Shown: positions 1 to 6,345, counted from the stretch's first letter. The stretch: DNA of 7,300 nt from Actinomycetota bacterium (GCA_005885115.1 VAXX01000494.1:1-7300), one strand, 5' to 3'. Notes: generated by a model not told the origin, from the letters alone. A program made the numbers and translations.

Positions 1-1390
1 GGTCGGGTTGCACCGGGCGGCGTACCTGCTGTACCTGCACCGGGAACGGTTGCGCCGCTCCGGGGTCCTGATCGTCGGGCCGAACCGGGCGTTCCTGCAC
101 TACATCGCCGCGGTACTCCCGGCGCTCGGCGAGGTCGACGTCACCCAGTCCACCGTGGACGACCTGCTCGCGACGCCGGTACGGGGGACGGATTCCCTGG
201 CCGCGCAACGGGTCAAGCACGATGCCCGGATGGCGCAGGTGCTGCGCCGGGCGATGGGCCGGTACGTCCGCAAGCCCACCGAGCCGATCACCGTCTCGGA
301 CGGCTCGTACCGCTGGCGGCTGTCGGCCGACGTGCTGCGCCGGGTGGTGGACGACGTCCGCCGGGAGGATCCGCCGCACGCGATCGGCCGGGAGCGGGTC
401 CGGGCCCGGGTGGTCAGCCTGCTCCGCCGGCAGGCCGAGGCGCGCAGCGGCGACTCGCCCGGCGAGACGTGGGTACGCCGGATGGGCCGGGCCGCCCCGG
501 TCGCGTCGTTCGTGGACCAGGTATGGCCGGCGGTGACCGCCGAGGGTCTGGTCTTCGAGCTGCTGAGCGAGCCGTCGGGCGCGGCGGACGGGATCCTGAC
601 CGACGACGAGCAGGCGGCTATCGGCTGGGCCAGGCCGCCGCGTTCGGTCAGGAGCGCCCGGTGGTCGGCGGCCGACGCGGTACTCGTCGACGAGGCGGCC
701 GGGCTGATCGACCGGCTGCCCAGCTTCGGGCACGTGGTGCTGGACGAGGCGCAGGACCTGTCCCCGATGCAGTGCCGCGCGATCGCGCGCCGGTCCGAGC
801 ACGGGTCGATCACGCTGCTCGGTGACCTGGCGCAGGGTACGGCGCCGTGGGCGGCGACCGACTGGGCCGCCACCCTGACGTACCTGGGTAAGCCGGGCGC
901 GCCGGTCGTCCCGTTGACCACCGGCTTCCGGGTACCCGAGGCGGTGGTGACCCTGGCGAACCGGCTGCTGCCGGCGCTCGGGGTGGACGTACCGGCGGCC
1001 CGTTCGCTGCGGCGCGACGGCTGGCTGCGCATCGTCCCGGTGGACGAGGTCGGGACCGGCGTCGTGAAGCAGGTACGCGAGGCGCTGGAGCAGGACGGTT
1101 CGGTGGGGGTGATCGCCGCCGACGATGCGGTGCCGGGGCTGCGTACCGTGTTGACCGCCGCCGGGCTGGACTTCGGCGGCGCCGAGGACGAGCAGCGGCT
1201 GACGGTACTGCCGGCGACGCTGGCCAAGGGTCTGGAGTACGACCACGTCATCGTGGTGGAGCCGGCCCAGATCGTCGCGGCCGAGCCCCGTGGCCTGCAC
1301 CGCCTGTACGTCGTCCTGACCCGCGCGGTATCCCGCCTCGCCGTGGTCCACCAGGCCCCGCTACCGGTCCCGCTGCGCGCGACGCCGTGA
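1..1390 (+). CDS. HelD/HelR-type UvrD-like ATPase, C-terminal part (5' end outside window)
   Basis: Partial gene: the frame is open from base 2, giving 462 visible residues, and stops with TGA at 1388-1390. The first residues (VGLHRAAYLLYLHRERL) match the helix that in HelD-like proteins directly follows the Walker A loop, so Walker A probably lies just left of the window. Visible superfamily 1 motifs are Walker B DEAQD at 743-757, LLGDLAQGTAPW after it (motif III region), TGFRVP at 920-937 (motif IV region), LAKGLEYDHVIVVEP around 1221-1265 (motif V) and LHRLYVVLTRA at 1295-1327 (motif VI). Known family role: HelD/HelR proteins bind RNA polymerase and use ATP to release stalled or rifamycin-bound complexes from DNA, in the cytoplasm. 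HelD versus its HelR subgroup cannot be settled without the N-terminal half, which holds the polymerase-contacting arm. A repair-type UvrD is less likely because the DEAQDLSPMQ/GDLAQ wording is typical of the HelD group. Confidence 0.88.
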   Translation, partial: VGLHRAAYLLYLHRERLRRSGVLIVGPNRAFLHYIAAVLPALGEVDVTQSTVDDLLATPVRGTDSLAAQRVKHDARMAQVLRRAMGRYVRKPTEPITVSDGSYRWRLSADVLRRVVDDVRREDPPHAIGRERVRARVVSLLRRQAEARSGDSPGETWVRRMGRAAPVASFVDQVWPAVTAEGLVFELLSEPSGAADGILTDDEQAAIGWARPPRSVRSARWSAADAVLVDEAAGLIDRLPSFGHVVLDEAQDLSPMQCRAIARRSEHGSITLLGDLAQGTAPWAATDWAATLTYLGKPGAPVVPLTTGFRVPEAVVTLANRLLPALGVDVPAARSLRRDGWLRIVPVDEVGTGVVKQVREALEQDGSVGVIAADDAVPGLRTVLTAAGLDFGGAEDEQRLTVLPATLAKGLEYDHVIVVEPAQIVAAEPRGLHRLYVVLTRAVSRLAVVHQAPLPVPLRATP

Positions 1391-1395
1391 CAGGA

Positions 1396-1416
1396 TCCTC
1401 CCTGAGGACAGGAGGA
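1396..1416 (+). promoter_or_regulatory. Hairpin enclosing the Shine-Dalgarno of the VOC gene
   Basis: The 30-nt gap after the helicase stop can fold: TCCT (1396-1399) pairs with AGGA (1413-1416), CCTG (1401-1404 with C1400 bulged, read as C1401 C1402 T1403 G1404) pairs with CAGG (1409-1412), and the loop is AGGA (1405-1408). The strong Shine-Dalgarno AGGAGG (1410-1415), 5 nt before the ATG at 1421, forms the 3' arm. The pairing is seen directly. Control of translation, or coupling to helicase translation that would melt the stem, is inference. Confidence 0.4.
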
Positions 1417-1420
1417 CGAC

Positions 1421-2194
1421 ATGAAGATGACCCAGCACAAGCCCGGCACCCCGTCCTGGGTGGACCTCGCCTCGCCGGACGTCGAGGCGACGAAGGCGTT
1501 CTACACGGGGCTGTTCGGCTGGCAGGCGTACACCGTGCCGGACCCGGGTGCCGGCGGGTACACGATCCTGCGGAAGGGCGAGGACTCGGTCGCGGCGATC
1601 GGTCCGGTCCAGGGCGAGGGGCAACCGCCGGTGTGGAACTGGTACGCGGCCACGGCCGACGCCGACGAGACGGCCCGCCGGGTCGAGGCGGCCGGCGGCA
1701 AGATCCTGTCGGCGCCGTTCGACGTCCTGGACGCCGGACGGATGGCGGCGTTCCTGGACACCAGCGGCGCCCCGTTCACGGTCTGGCAGGCGAATCAGAT
1801 GCCGGGTGCCGGCGTCGTCCACGAGCCCGGTTCGCTGGAGTGGGTCGAGCTGATGACCCGCGACCCCGAGGGCGCGGTCGAGTTCTACACCCGGGTGTTC
1901 GGCTGGGGTACCGAGGTCAGCACCGACCCGGCGATGCCGTACACCCAGTTCACGGTGGATGGCGAGTCGGTCGCCGGGATGATGTCGATGGTCGGCGACC
2001 AGTGGCCGGCCGAACTTCCCGACCACTGGATGGTGTACTTCGCGGTCGAGGACGTCGATGCCACCTGCGCCCGGGTACCCGAGCTGGGTGGCACGGTCGC
2101 GCAGCAGCCGATGGACATCCCCGGGGTGGGCCGGTTCGCGGTCGTCATCGACCCGGTCGGCGCGCACTTCTCCGTGCTCAGGATGGCCGGATAG
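1421..2194 (+). CDS. VOC family protein with two tandem glyoxalase-fold domains (CFP30B-like)
   Basis: Complete 257-residue protein, ATG at 1421 with AGGAGG 5 nt upstream, TAG at 2192-2194. It contains an internal duplication visible by eye: residues 11-34 (W13-V-D-L ... FYTGLFGW) repeat at 139-162 (W141-V-E-L ... FYTRVFGW), each half being a vicinal oxygen chelate module of about 115-120 residues. No signal peptide or membrane segment is seen, so it should be cytoplasmic. The two-domain length and the opening PSWVDLASPD resemble the actinobacterial VOC group often annotated as 27 kDa antigen CFP30B or, without good support, hydroxylase. VOC members include glyoxalases, dioxygenases and antibiotic-binding proteins, and I cannot assign a substrate or metal ligands. 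It follows the helicase by 30 nt in the same direction and may be co-transcribed with it. Its last 17 bp overlap the convergent ATPase gene. Confidence 0.85.
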   Translation: MKMTQHKPGTPSWVDLASPDVEATKAFYTGLFGWQAYTVPDPGAGGYTILRKGEDSVAAIGPVQGEGQPPVWNWYAATADADETARRVEAAGGKILSAPFDVLDAGRMAAFLDTSGAPFTVWQANQMPGAGVVHEPGSLEWVELMTRDPEGAVEFYTRVFGWGTEVSTDPAMPYTQFTVDGESVAGMMSMVGDQWPAELPDHWMVYFAVEDVDATCARVPELGGTVAQQPMDIPGVGRFAVVIDPVGAHFSVLRMAG

Positions 2195-2951
2195 GGACGA
2201 CGAGGGGGCCCTGGGCCCCGTCGAGCACCCGTACCCGGGCCCGGTAGTGCTCACCGAGCAGCGCCTCGGTGAGCACCGCCCGGGGCGGCCCGGTGGCGAC
2301 CACCCGCCCCTGGGCCAGCAGCACCATCCGGTCGGCGTACTCCCCGGCGATCGACAGGTCGTGCATGGTCGAAAGGACCGTCAGTCCCCGGTCCCGGCGC
2401 AACTGGTCGACCAGCTCCAGGACGTCCTGCTGGTGGCCGATGTCCAGGGCGGTGGTCGGCTCGTCCAGCAGCAGCAGGGTCGCGCCCTGGGCCAGCGCCC
2501 GGGCCAGGAACACCCGCTGGCGTTCCCCGCCGGACAGCGACTCCAGCCGGCGCCCGGCGAACCCGGCGAGGTCGAGCCGGGCCAGTACCGCCTCGACCGC
2601 GGCCAGGTCGGCGGGCGACTCCCGACCCAGCGGCGGGATGTACGGGGTCCGCCCGAGCAGGACGTAGTCCAGGACCGCCATGCCCGGCGGTACCGCCGGG
2701 GTCTGCGGGACGGTGGCGAGCAGCCGGGCCCGGTCCCGCCGCTTGAGCCCGGCCGCCGGCCGGTCGAACAGGGTCATCGCGCCCGCGTACCGGACCAGCC
2801 CGCCGACCGCCCGCAGCAGCGTCGACTTGCCCGCCCCGTTGGGCCCGATGACGGTGACCCATTCGCCGGACTCGACGGTCAGGTCCGTCGGCCGCAGGAT
2901 CTCGTGTCCGTCGATGGTTACCGAGAGGCCGGACAGCGTCACCGCGCTCAC
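2178..2951 (-). CDS. ABC transporter ATP-binding protein, FecE/BtuD type
   Basis: Complete 257-residue ATPase powering the importer with the two genes before it. All nucleotide-binding motifs are present: Walker A GPNGAGKST (36-44), Q-loop Q83, signature LSGGERQ (139-145), Walker B LLLLDEP (159-165, with D163 and catalytic E164), D-loop region TTALD (166-170) and switch H197 in STMHDL. It has the normal length of the iron-siderophore/haem/cobalamin importer ATPases, with no fusion and no membrane segment, so it should sit on the inner face of the membrane bound to the permease. The GTG start (2949-2951) overlaps the permease stop as GTGA and has no clear Shine-Dalgarno, which suggests translational coupling. 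The TGA at 2178-2180 lies inside the convergent VOC gene. The specific substrate cannot be told from an ATPase. Confidence 0.93.
   Translation of the reverse strand: MSAVTLSGLSVTIDGHEILRPTDLTVESGEWVTVIGPNGAGKSTLLRAVGGLVRYAGAMTLFDRPAAGLKRRDRARLLATVPQTPAVPPGMAVLDYVLLGRTPYIPPLGRESPADLAAVEAVLARLDLAGFAGRRLESLSGGERQRVFLARALAQGATLLLLDEPTTALDIGHQQDVLELVDQLRRDRGLTVLSTMHDLSIAGEYADRMVLLAQGRVVATGPPRAVLTEALLGEHYRARVRVLDGAQGPLVVPIRPS
2201..2223 (+). terminator. GC-rich hairpin just past the VOC stop, candidate terminator
   Basis: GGGGCC (2205-2210), loop CTG and GGCCCC (2214-2219) form a 6-bp stem. It is extended by CGA/TCG (2201-2203 with 2221-2223) across a G-G mismatch. It begins 7 nt after the VOC stop and lies within the 3' coding part of the opposite-strand ATPase gene. 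No T-tract follows. Actinobacterial terminators often lack one, but this keeps the call tentative. Confidence 0.4.
2247..2276. repeat. Perfect 12-bp inverted repeat with 6-nt spacer inside the ATPase gene
   Basis: GTGCTCACCGAG (2247-2258), spacer CAGCGC (2259-2264), CTCGGTGAGCAC (2265-2276): the arms are exact reverse complements. It lies 52 nt beyond the VOC stop and encodes part of VLTEALLGEH near the C-terminus of the opposite-strand ATPase. Being symmetric, it could form a stem in RNA from either strand. A bidirectional or VOC-transcript terminator is the most natural reading, but there is no T-tract. A shorter palindrome, CCGGGCCCGG (2235-2244), sits between it and the hairpin at 2201-2223. 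Confidence 0.6.
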
Positions 2952-3976
2952 CGCAGCCGCCGGCTGGTCCGCAGGACGAGGATGAAGAACGGCGCGCCGA
3001 AGAACGCGGTCACCACGCCGATCGGGATCTCGTTCGGGGTGAGCAGGGTACGGCCGGCAAGGTCGGCCAGGGTCAGGAACGCGCCGCCGAACAGCATCGA
3101 CAGCGGCAGGATCACCCGGTAGCTGGCCCCGGCGAGCAGCCGTACGGTGTGCGGCACGATGATCCCGACGAACCCGATCAGCCCGGAAACCGACACCGCC
3201 GCGGCGGTACCCAGCGACGCGGCGACGATCAGCAGGTACCGGGTACGCACCGGATGCGCCCCCAGGCTGCGCGCCTCCTCGTCACCGACCGACAGCACGT
3301 CCAGCGCCCGGCCGTGCGCGACGATCACGGTACCGGCGACGACCACGTACGGCAGCAGGAGCAGGACGTCATGCCAGCCGGCCGTGCTCAACCGGCCGAG
3401 GATCCACGAGTACACCTCCCGGATGGTGTCCACGTACCGCTGCTGGAGGAAGCTCTGCCCGGCGGTGAGGAAGCTGCCGACCGCGACCCCGGCCAGTACC
3501 AGGGTCGCCGGGGTCCGGTACCGGCCGCCCAGCCCGTACGTGAGCCCGACCGCGCCCAGCGCGCCGACGAACGCGGCCACGGGTACGGCCGAGGTCGCCG
3601 TGAACGAGTGCGTGAGGACGAACGCCACCGTCGCGCCCAGCCCCGCGCCGGCCGCCACCCCGAGCAGGTACGGGTCGGCCAGCGGGTTGGTGAACACGCC
3701 CTGGTACGTGCCGCCGGCCAGGGCCAGCATCGCGCCGACGAGCAGCCCGAGGCAGACCCGGGGCAGCCGGAGCTCGGTGACGATCGCCGCCTCGCGCTCG
3801 GACAGTCCACTGTGGACGGACACGCCGGGTACCAGGTCGAACAACTGCGCCCCGACCGCGAGCGGGTTCAGCCGCACCGGTCCGAAGGCCAGGCCGGCGA
3901 AGGCCGCCACGAGTACCGCCGCCACCCCGGCGAGCAGCCACCGCGGCCGCAGCCCGGCCGGCCGGGTCGCGGTCAC
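2948..3976 (-). CDS. ABC transporter permease, FecCD/BtuC family
   Basis: Complete 342-residue polytopic membrane protein, of the length and hydrophobic pattern of BtuC/FecCD permeases (about ten helices, working as a dimer). Family landmarks are a first hydrophobic segment at about 13-32, the RLPRV element at 70-74, GGTYQGVFTNPLADPYLLG at 88-106, a region near LGAHPVRTRYLL that fits the cytoplasmic coupling segment, and GLIGFVGIIVPHTVRLL at 265-281. I chose GTG at 3974-3976 because it overlaps the lipoprotein stop as GTGA, like the next junction. The open frame continues 58 codons upstream, but those residues are hydrophilic, Gly/Arg-rich and lie over the lipoprotein gene. No Shine-Dalgarno is apparent; instead CGCGG-GGA-CCGCG (3979-3991) could form a small stem next to the start. 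The predicted cargo is a metal chelate or corrinoid, by family only. Confidence 0.9.
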   Translation of the reverse strand: MTATRPAGLRPRWLLAGVAAVLVAAFAGLAFGPVRLNPLAVGAQLFDLVPGVSVHSGLSEREAAIVTELRLPRVCLGLLVGAMLALAGGTYQGVFTNPLADPYLLGVAAGAGLGATVAFVLTHSFTATSAVPVAAFVGALGAVGLTYGLGGRYRTPATLVLAGVAVGSFLTAGQSFLQQRYVDTIREVYSWILGRLSTAGWHDVLLLLPYVVVAGTVIVAHGRALDVLSVGDEEARSLGAHPVRTRYLLIVAASLGTAAAVSVSGLIGFVGIIVPHTVRLLAGASYRVILPLSMLFGGAFLTLADLAGRTLLTPNEIPIGVVTAFFGAPFFILVLRTSRRLR

Positions 3977-4890
3977 GACGCGGGGACCGCGCCCACCGCG
4001 TCGGTGATGGCCTTGAGCAGGTCGACCACGCGCGGCCCCCAGCGCGAGGCGATGTCGTCGTTGAGCGCCACGACCTGTCCCTTGCTGACCGCGGTCAGCC
4101 CGGCCCAGCCCGGCCGCGCCTTCACCGTCTCCAGGGACTGCTTGCAGCACACCGTGTCGGCCAGGAAGATCAGGTCCGGGTTTGCCTGAAGGAGGTACTC
4201 CTGGGAGAGCTGCGGGTACCCGCTGGCGGTCTTGTCCGCGGGGTCGGCGATGTTCTGCAGGCCGGCCAGCGTCATCAGCGAGCCGATGAAGGTCTTCGAG
4301 GTCACCGTGTAGAGCGTCGGGTCCAGCTCGTAGTAGTACGTCAACGGCCTGGTGCGCTTGGGCAGCGCCGCGACGAGCTGCTTGATCTGCTCGGCGACGT
4401 ACTGCACCACGGCGTCGGCCTGCGGCCGCTGGCCGGTGAGCGTACCGAGGTCACGCAGTTGGGCGTACACGTCGTCGAGGGACCTGGCGGCGGGCGCCTG
4501 GTACACCGGGATCTTGAGCTTGGTCAGTTGCTCCTTGACCTTGTTGGTGTCCTCGGAGATCACCACGAGGTCGGGGTTCTTCGCCGCGATCGCCTCGACG
4601 TCGGGCTTGAACCCGGACAGGTTCGTGCGCGGCGCGTTGTCCGGGAAGTTGGACTGGTCGTCCACGGCGGTGACCTGGCCGGCGGCGTCCATCGCGTAGA
4701 GCATCTCGGTGGCGGTCGGCGACAGCGACACGATGTGCGTGGGCCGCGCGGTCAGCGTCACCCCGCCCGCGGTCGCGGGGAACTGCGGCGTGAACGAGGC
4801 GGCGCTGCTGTCCGACGGGGTGCTCGGCGTGGGGCCGCAGCCGGCCAGCAGGCCCAGGACGGCAACCAGCGCGATGGTACGTCGTTTCAT
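3973..4890 (-). CDS. Substrate-binding lipoprotein of a BtuF/FecB-type ABC importer
   Basis: Complete 305-residue extracytoplasmic binding protein. The ATG at 4888-4890 follows AGAAGGA (4894-4900) and overlaps the upstream stop as ATGA. The N-terminus MKRRTIALVAVLGLLAGC is a lipoprotein signal with lipobox LAGC, so C18 should be lipidated and the protein anchored outside the membrane. A Thr/Ser/Pro linker (19-42) precedes a periplasmic-binding-protein 2 (PF01497-like) fold. IVSLSPTATEML (53-64) includes E62, which aligns with the BtuF glutamate that docks on permease arginines. ARPGWAGLTAVSKGQVVALNDDIASRWGPR (split around 258-288) is the typical C-terminal lobe. A vicinal cysteine pair, C248-C249, is notable. 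The family binds ferric siderophores, haem, cobalamin or related chelates. BtuF-like annotation is common for this form, but the ligand is undetermined here. An upstream 72-codon extension of the frame is rejected because it overlies the neighbouring gene. Confidence 0.9.
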   Translation of the reverse strand: MKRRTIALVAVLGLLAGCGPTPSTPSDSSAASFTPQFPATAGGVTLTARPTHIVSLSPTATEMLYAMDAAGQVTAVDDQSNFPDNAPRTNLSGFKPDVEAIAAKNPDLVVISEDTNKVKEQLTKLKIPVYQAPAARSLDDVYAQLRDLGTLTGQRPQADAVVQYVAEQIKQLVAALPKRTRPLTYYYELDPTLYTVTSKTFIGSLMTLAGLQNIADPADKTASGYPQLSQEYLLQANPDLIFLADTVCCKQSLETVKARPGWAGLTAVSKGQVVALNDDIASRWGPRVVDLLKAITDAVGAVPAS

Positions 4891-5156
4891 GCGTCCTTCT
4901 GGTCCTCGTCGTCGCCGGCCAGCGCGGCCCGCAGCTTGTCCCGTTCCTCGCGCCGCCGGGCCATGGTCTGGTCGAGGTACGCGATCATCTGCAGCCGCCA
5001 GGTCCGCAGCAGGACGAACTGCAGCGCGATCGAGGCGACCAGGGCGACCATCAGCTTGACGAAGATGTTCACCGGCGCGGGTACGGCGATCAGCACGAGC
5101 GCACACGCCACGAACAGCCCGAGCCGACCCAGGGTGTACTTGACCAGCGGGTTCAT
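4887..5156 (-). CDS. Small DUF4229-like membrane protein
   Basis: An 89-residue gene with ATG at 5154-5156 and TGA at 4887-4889. Its start overlaps the mqnE stop by one base (TGATG) and its stop overlaps the lipoprotein start (ATGA), so it is fully embedded in the operon. The protein has a short N-terminus (MNPLVKYTLGR), two hydrophobic helices at about 12-28 and 31-50, then an amphipathic, highly charged cytoplasmic tail (RRREERDKLRAALAGDDEDQ, 67-86) likely to be helical. This layout and wording match actinobacterial proteins annotated DUF4229, which I recall occurring near mqnE in other actinomycetes. Function is unknown. From the position, a role in anchoring or assembling the quinone enzymes or the neighbouring transporter is possible but unproven. 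Only weak Shine-Dalgarno-like bases (AGGTG) precede it. Confidence 0.82.
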   Translation of the reverse strand: MNPLVKYTLGRLGLFVACALVLIAVPAPVNIFVKLMVALVASIALQFVLLRTWRLQMIAYLDQTMARRREERDKLRAALAGDDEDQKDA

Positions 5157-6331
5157 CAGGCCCACACCTGCTGCGGTTCGGCGCGCCGCTGGGCCAGCGG
5201 TACCGGGGCGTCGTACTCCCGGACGACCTCGTACCGGGTGTTGCGCTCGACCGGCCGGAAGCCGGCGTCCCAGATCAGGTGCAGCAGGTCGTCCCGGTGC
5301 ATGGTGTGCGGGGTGCCGTAGTGGTCGGCGTCGTGCGTGATCTTGTACTCGACCACCGAGCCGTCCAGGTCGTCCACCCCGAAGTTGAGCGACAACTGCG
5401 CCACCGACAGCCCGTGCATCACCCAGAAGCACTTGACGTGCGGGACGTTGTCGAACAGCAGCCGGGACACCGCGAAGGTCTTCAACGACTCGGCCGGCGC
5501 GGCCATGGTCGTCCGTTCCTGGAGCCGGTTGCGGATCTTCCCGTCCGCGGCGTCGACGAAGTCGTGCTGGTACCGCAGCGGGATGAACACCTGGAACCCG
5601 CCCGTTTCGTCCTGCAGCTCGCGCAGCCGCAGTACGTGGTCCACCCGGTGCCGGTGCTCCTCGATGTGCCCGTACAGCATCGTGCTCGGGGTCTTCATGC
5701 CCTTGCCGTGCGCCAGCCGGTGGATCCGCGACCAGTCCTCCCAGTGCGTGGCGTGGTCGACGATGTGCTGGCGGACCTCCCAGTCGAAGATCTCCGCGCC
5801 GCCTCCGGTCAGCGACTCCAGCCCGGCGTCCATCAGTTCGTCCAGGATCGCGTCGGCCGGCAGGCCGGAGATCTTCTCGAACCATTGGATCTCGGTGGCG
5901 GTGAAGCACTTGAGGGAGACGTTGGGCAGCGCGGCCTTCAGCTCGCGCAGCACCCGGGGGTAGTACTTCCACGGCAGCGTCGGGTGCAGGCCGTTGACGA
6001 TGTGCAGCTCGGTGAGCTGCTCGTCCTCCATCTCCTTCGCCTTGGCCACCGCCTCCCCGACGCGCATCGTGTACGCGTCCTTCTCGCCCGGCTTGCGCTG
6101 GAAGGAGCAGTACGCGCACGAGGCCGAGCAGACGTTGGTCAGGTTCAGGTGCCGGTTGACGTTGAACATCACCCGGTCGCCGTTGCGCTCGGTCCGGACG
6201 TGGTGCGCGAGCCGGCCCAGCCAGGCCAGGTCGTCGCAGGCGTACAGGTCGATGCCGTCCTGGCGGGACAGCCGCTCCCCGGGGTACACCTTGGCTTCCA
6301 GCTCATCCTTGCGACCGGCGTCCACCTGCAC
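5156..6331 (-). CDS. mqnE: Aminofutalosine synthase MqnE (radical SAM)
   Basis: 391 residues from the chosen GTG. MqnE joins an adenosyl radical from S-adenosylmethionine to 3-[(1-carboxyvinyl)oxy]benzoate, giving 6-amino-6-deoxyfutalosine, the step after MqnA in the futalosine route to menaquinone (cytoplasm). The radical-SAM cluster motif CX3CX2C is intact (C68, C72, C75) within FNVNRHLNLTNVC, wording typical of MqnE rather than the related MqnC. GGGAEIF (176-182) and the QVFIPLRYQHD region are also family hallmarks, and the length is normal. Three in-frame GTGs compete: 6334, 6331 and 6325. GGGAAGGG (6338-6345) lies 6 nt before 6331, the best spacing, while the third GTG (VDAGRK) agrees with where I recall homologues beginning. 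First gene of the five-gene leftward unit; its TGA overlaps the next ATG. Confidence 0.95.
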   Translation of the reverse strand: MQVDAGRKDELEAKVYPGERLSRQDGIDLYACDDLAWLGRLAHHVRTERNGDRVMFNVNRHLNLTNVCSASCAYCSFQRKPGEKDAYTMRVGEAVAKAKEMEDEQLTELHIVNGLHPTLPWKYYPRVLRELKAALPNVSLKCFTATEIQWFEKISGLPADAILDELMDAGLESLTGGGAEIFDWEVRQHIVDHATHWEDWSRIHRLAHGKGMKTPSTMLYGHIEEHRHRVDHVLRLRELQDETGGFQVFIPLRYQHDFVDAADGKIRNRLQERTTMAAPAESLKTFAVSRLLFDNVPHVKCFWVMHGLSVAQLSLNFGVDDLDGSVVEYKITHDADHYGTPHTMHRDDLLHLIWDAGFRPVERNTRYEVVREYDAPVPLAQRRAEPQQVWA

Positions 6332-6335
6332 CACG

Positions 6336-6345
6336 TTCCCTTCCC
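6336..6345 (-). promoter_or_regulatory. Ribosome binding site of mqnE
   Basis: Read leftward, GGGAAGGGAA is a purine-rich Shine-Dalgarno ahead of three clustered GTG codons. Its AAGGG core is 3 nt from GTG 6334, 6 nt from GTG 6331 and 12 nt from GTG 6325, which is why 6331 was preferred. Confidence 0.6.

Noticed and set aside
100..1449. Long open frame antisense to the helicase
   Set aside because: Its translation is Ser/Arg/Thr-rich with no recognisable motif. It is the usual mirror frame of a GC-rich gene, while the sense frame carries intact helicase motifs.
2749..2763. Palindrome CCGGCCG-C-CGGCCGG in the ATPase gene
   Set aside because: It is low-complexity C/G sequence encoding RPAAG between Walker A and the Q-loop, and readily arises from codon bias.
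3977..4150. 58-codon N-terminal extension of the permease
   Set aside because: The residues are hydrophilic and Gly/Arg-rich, overlap the lipoprotein C-terminus, and ignore the GTGA junction at 3973-3976.
4891..5106. 72-codon N-terminal extension of the binding protein
   Set aside because: It would bury the lipoprotein signal peptide in mid-protein and overlies the DUF4229-like gene.
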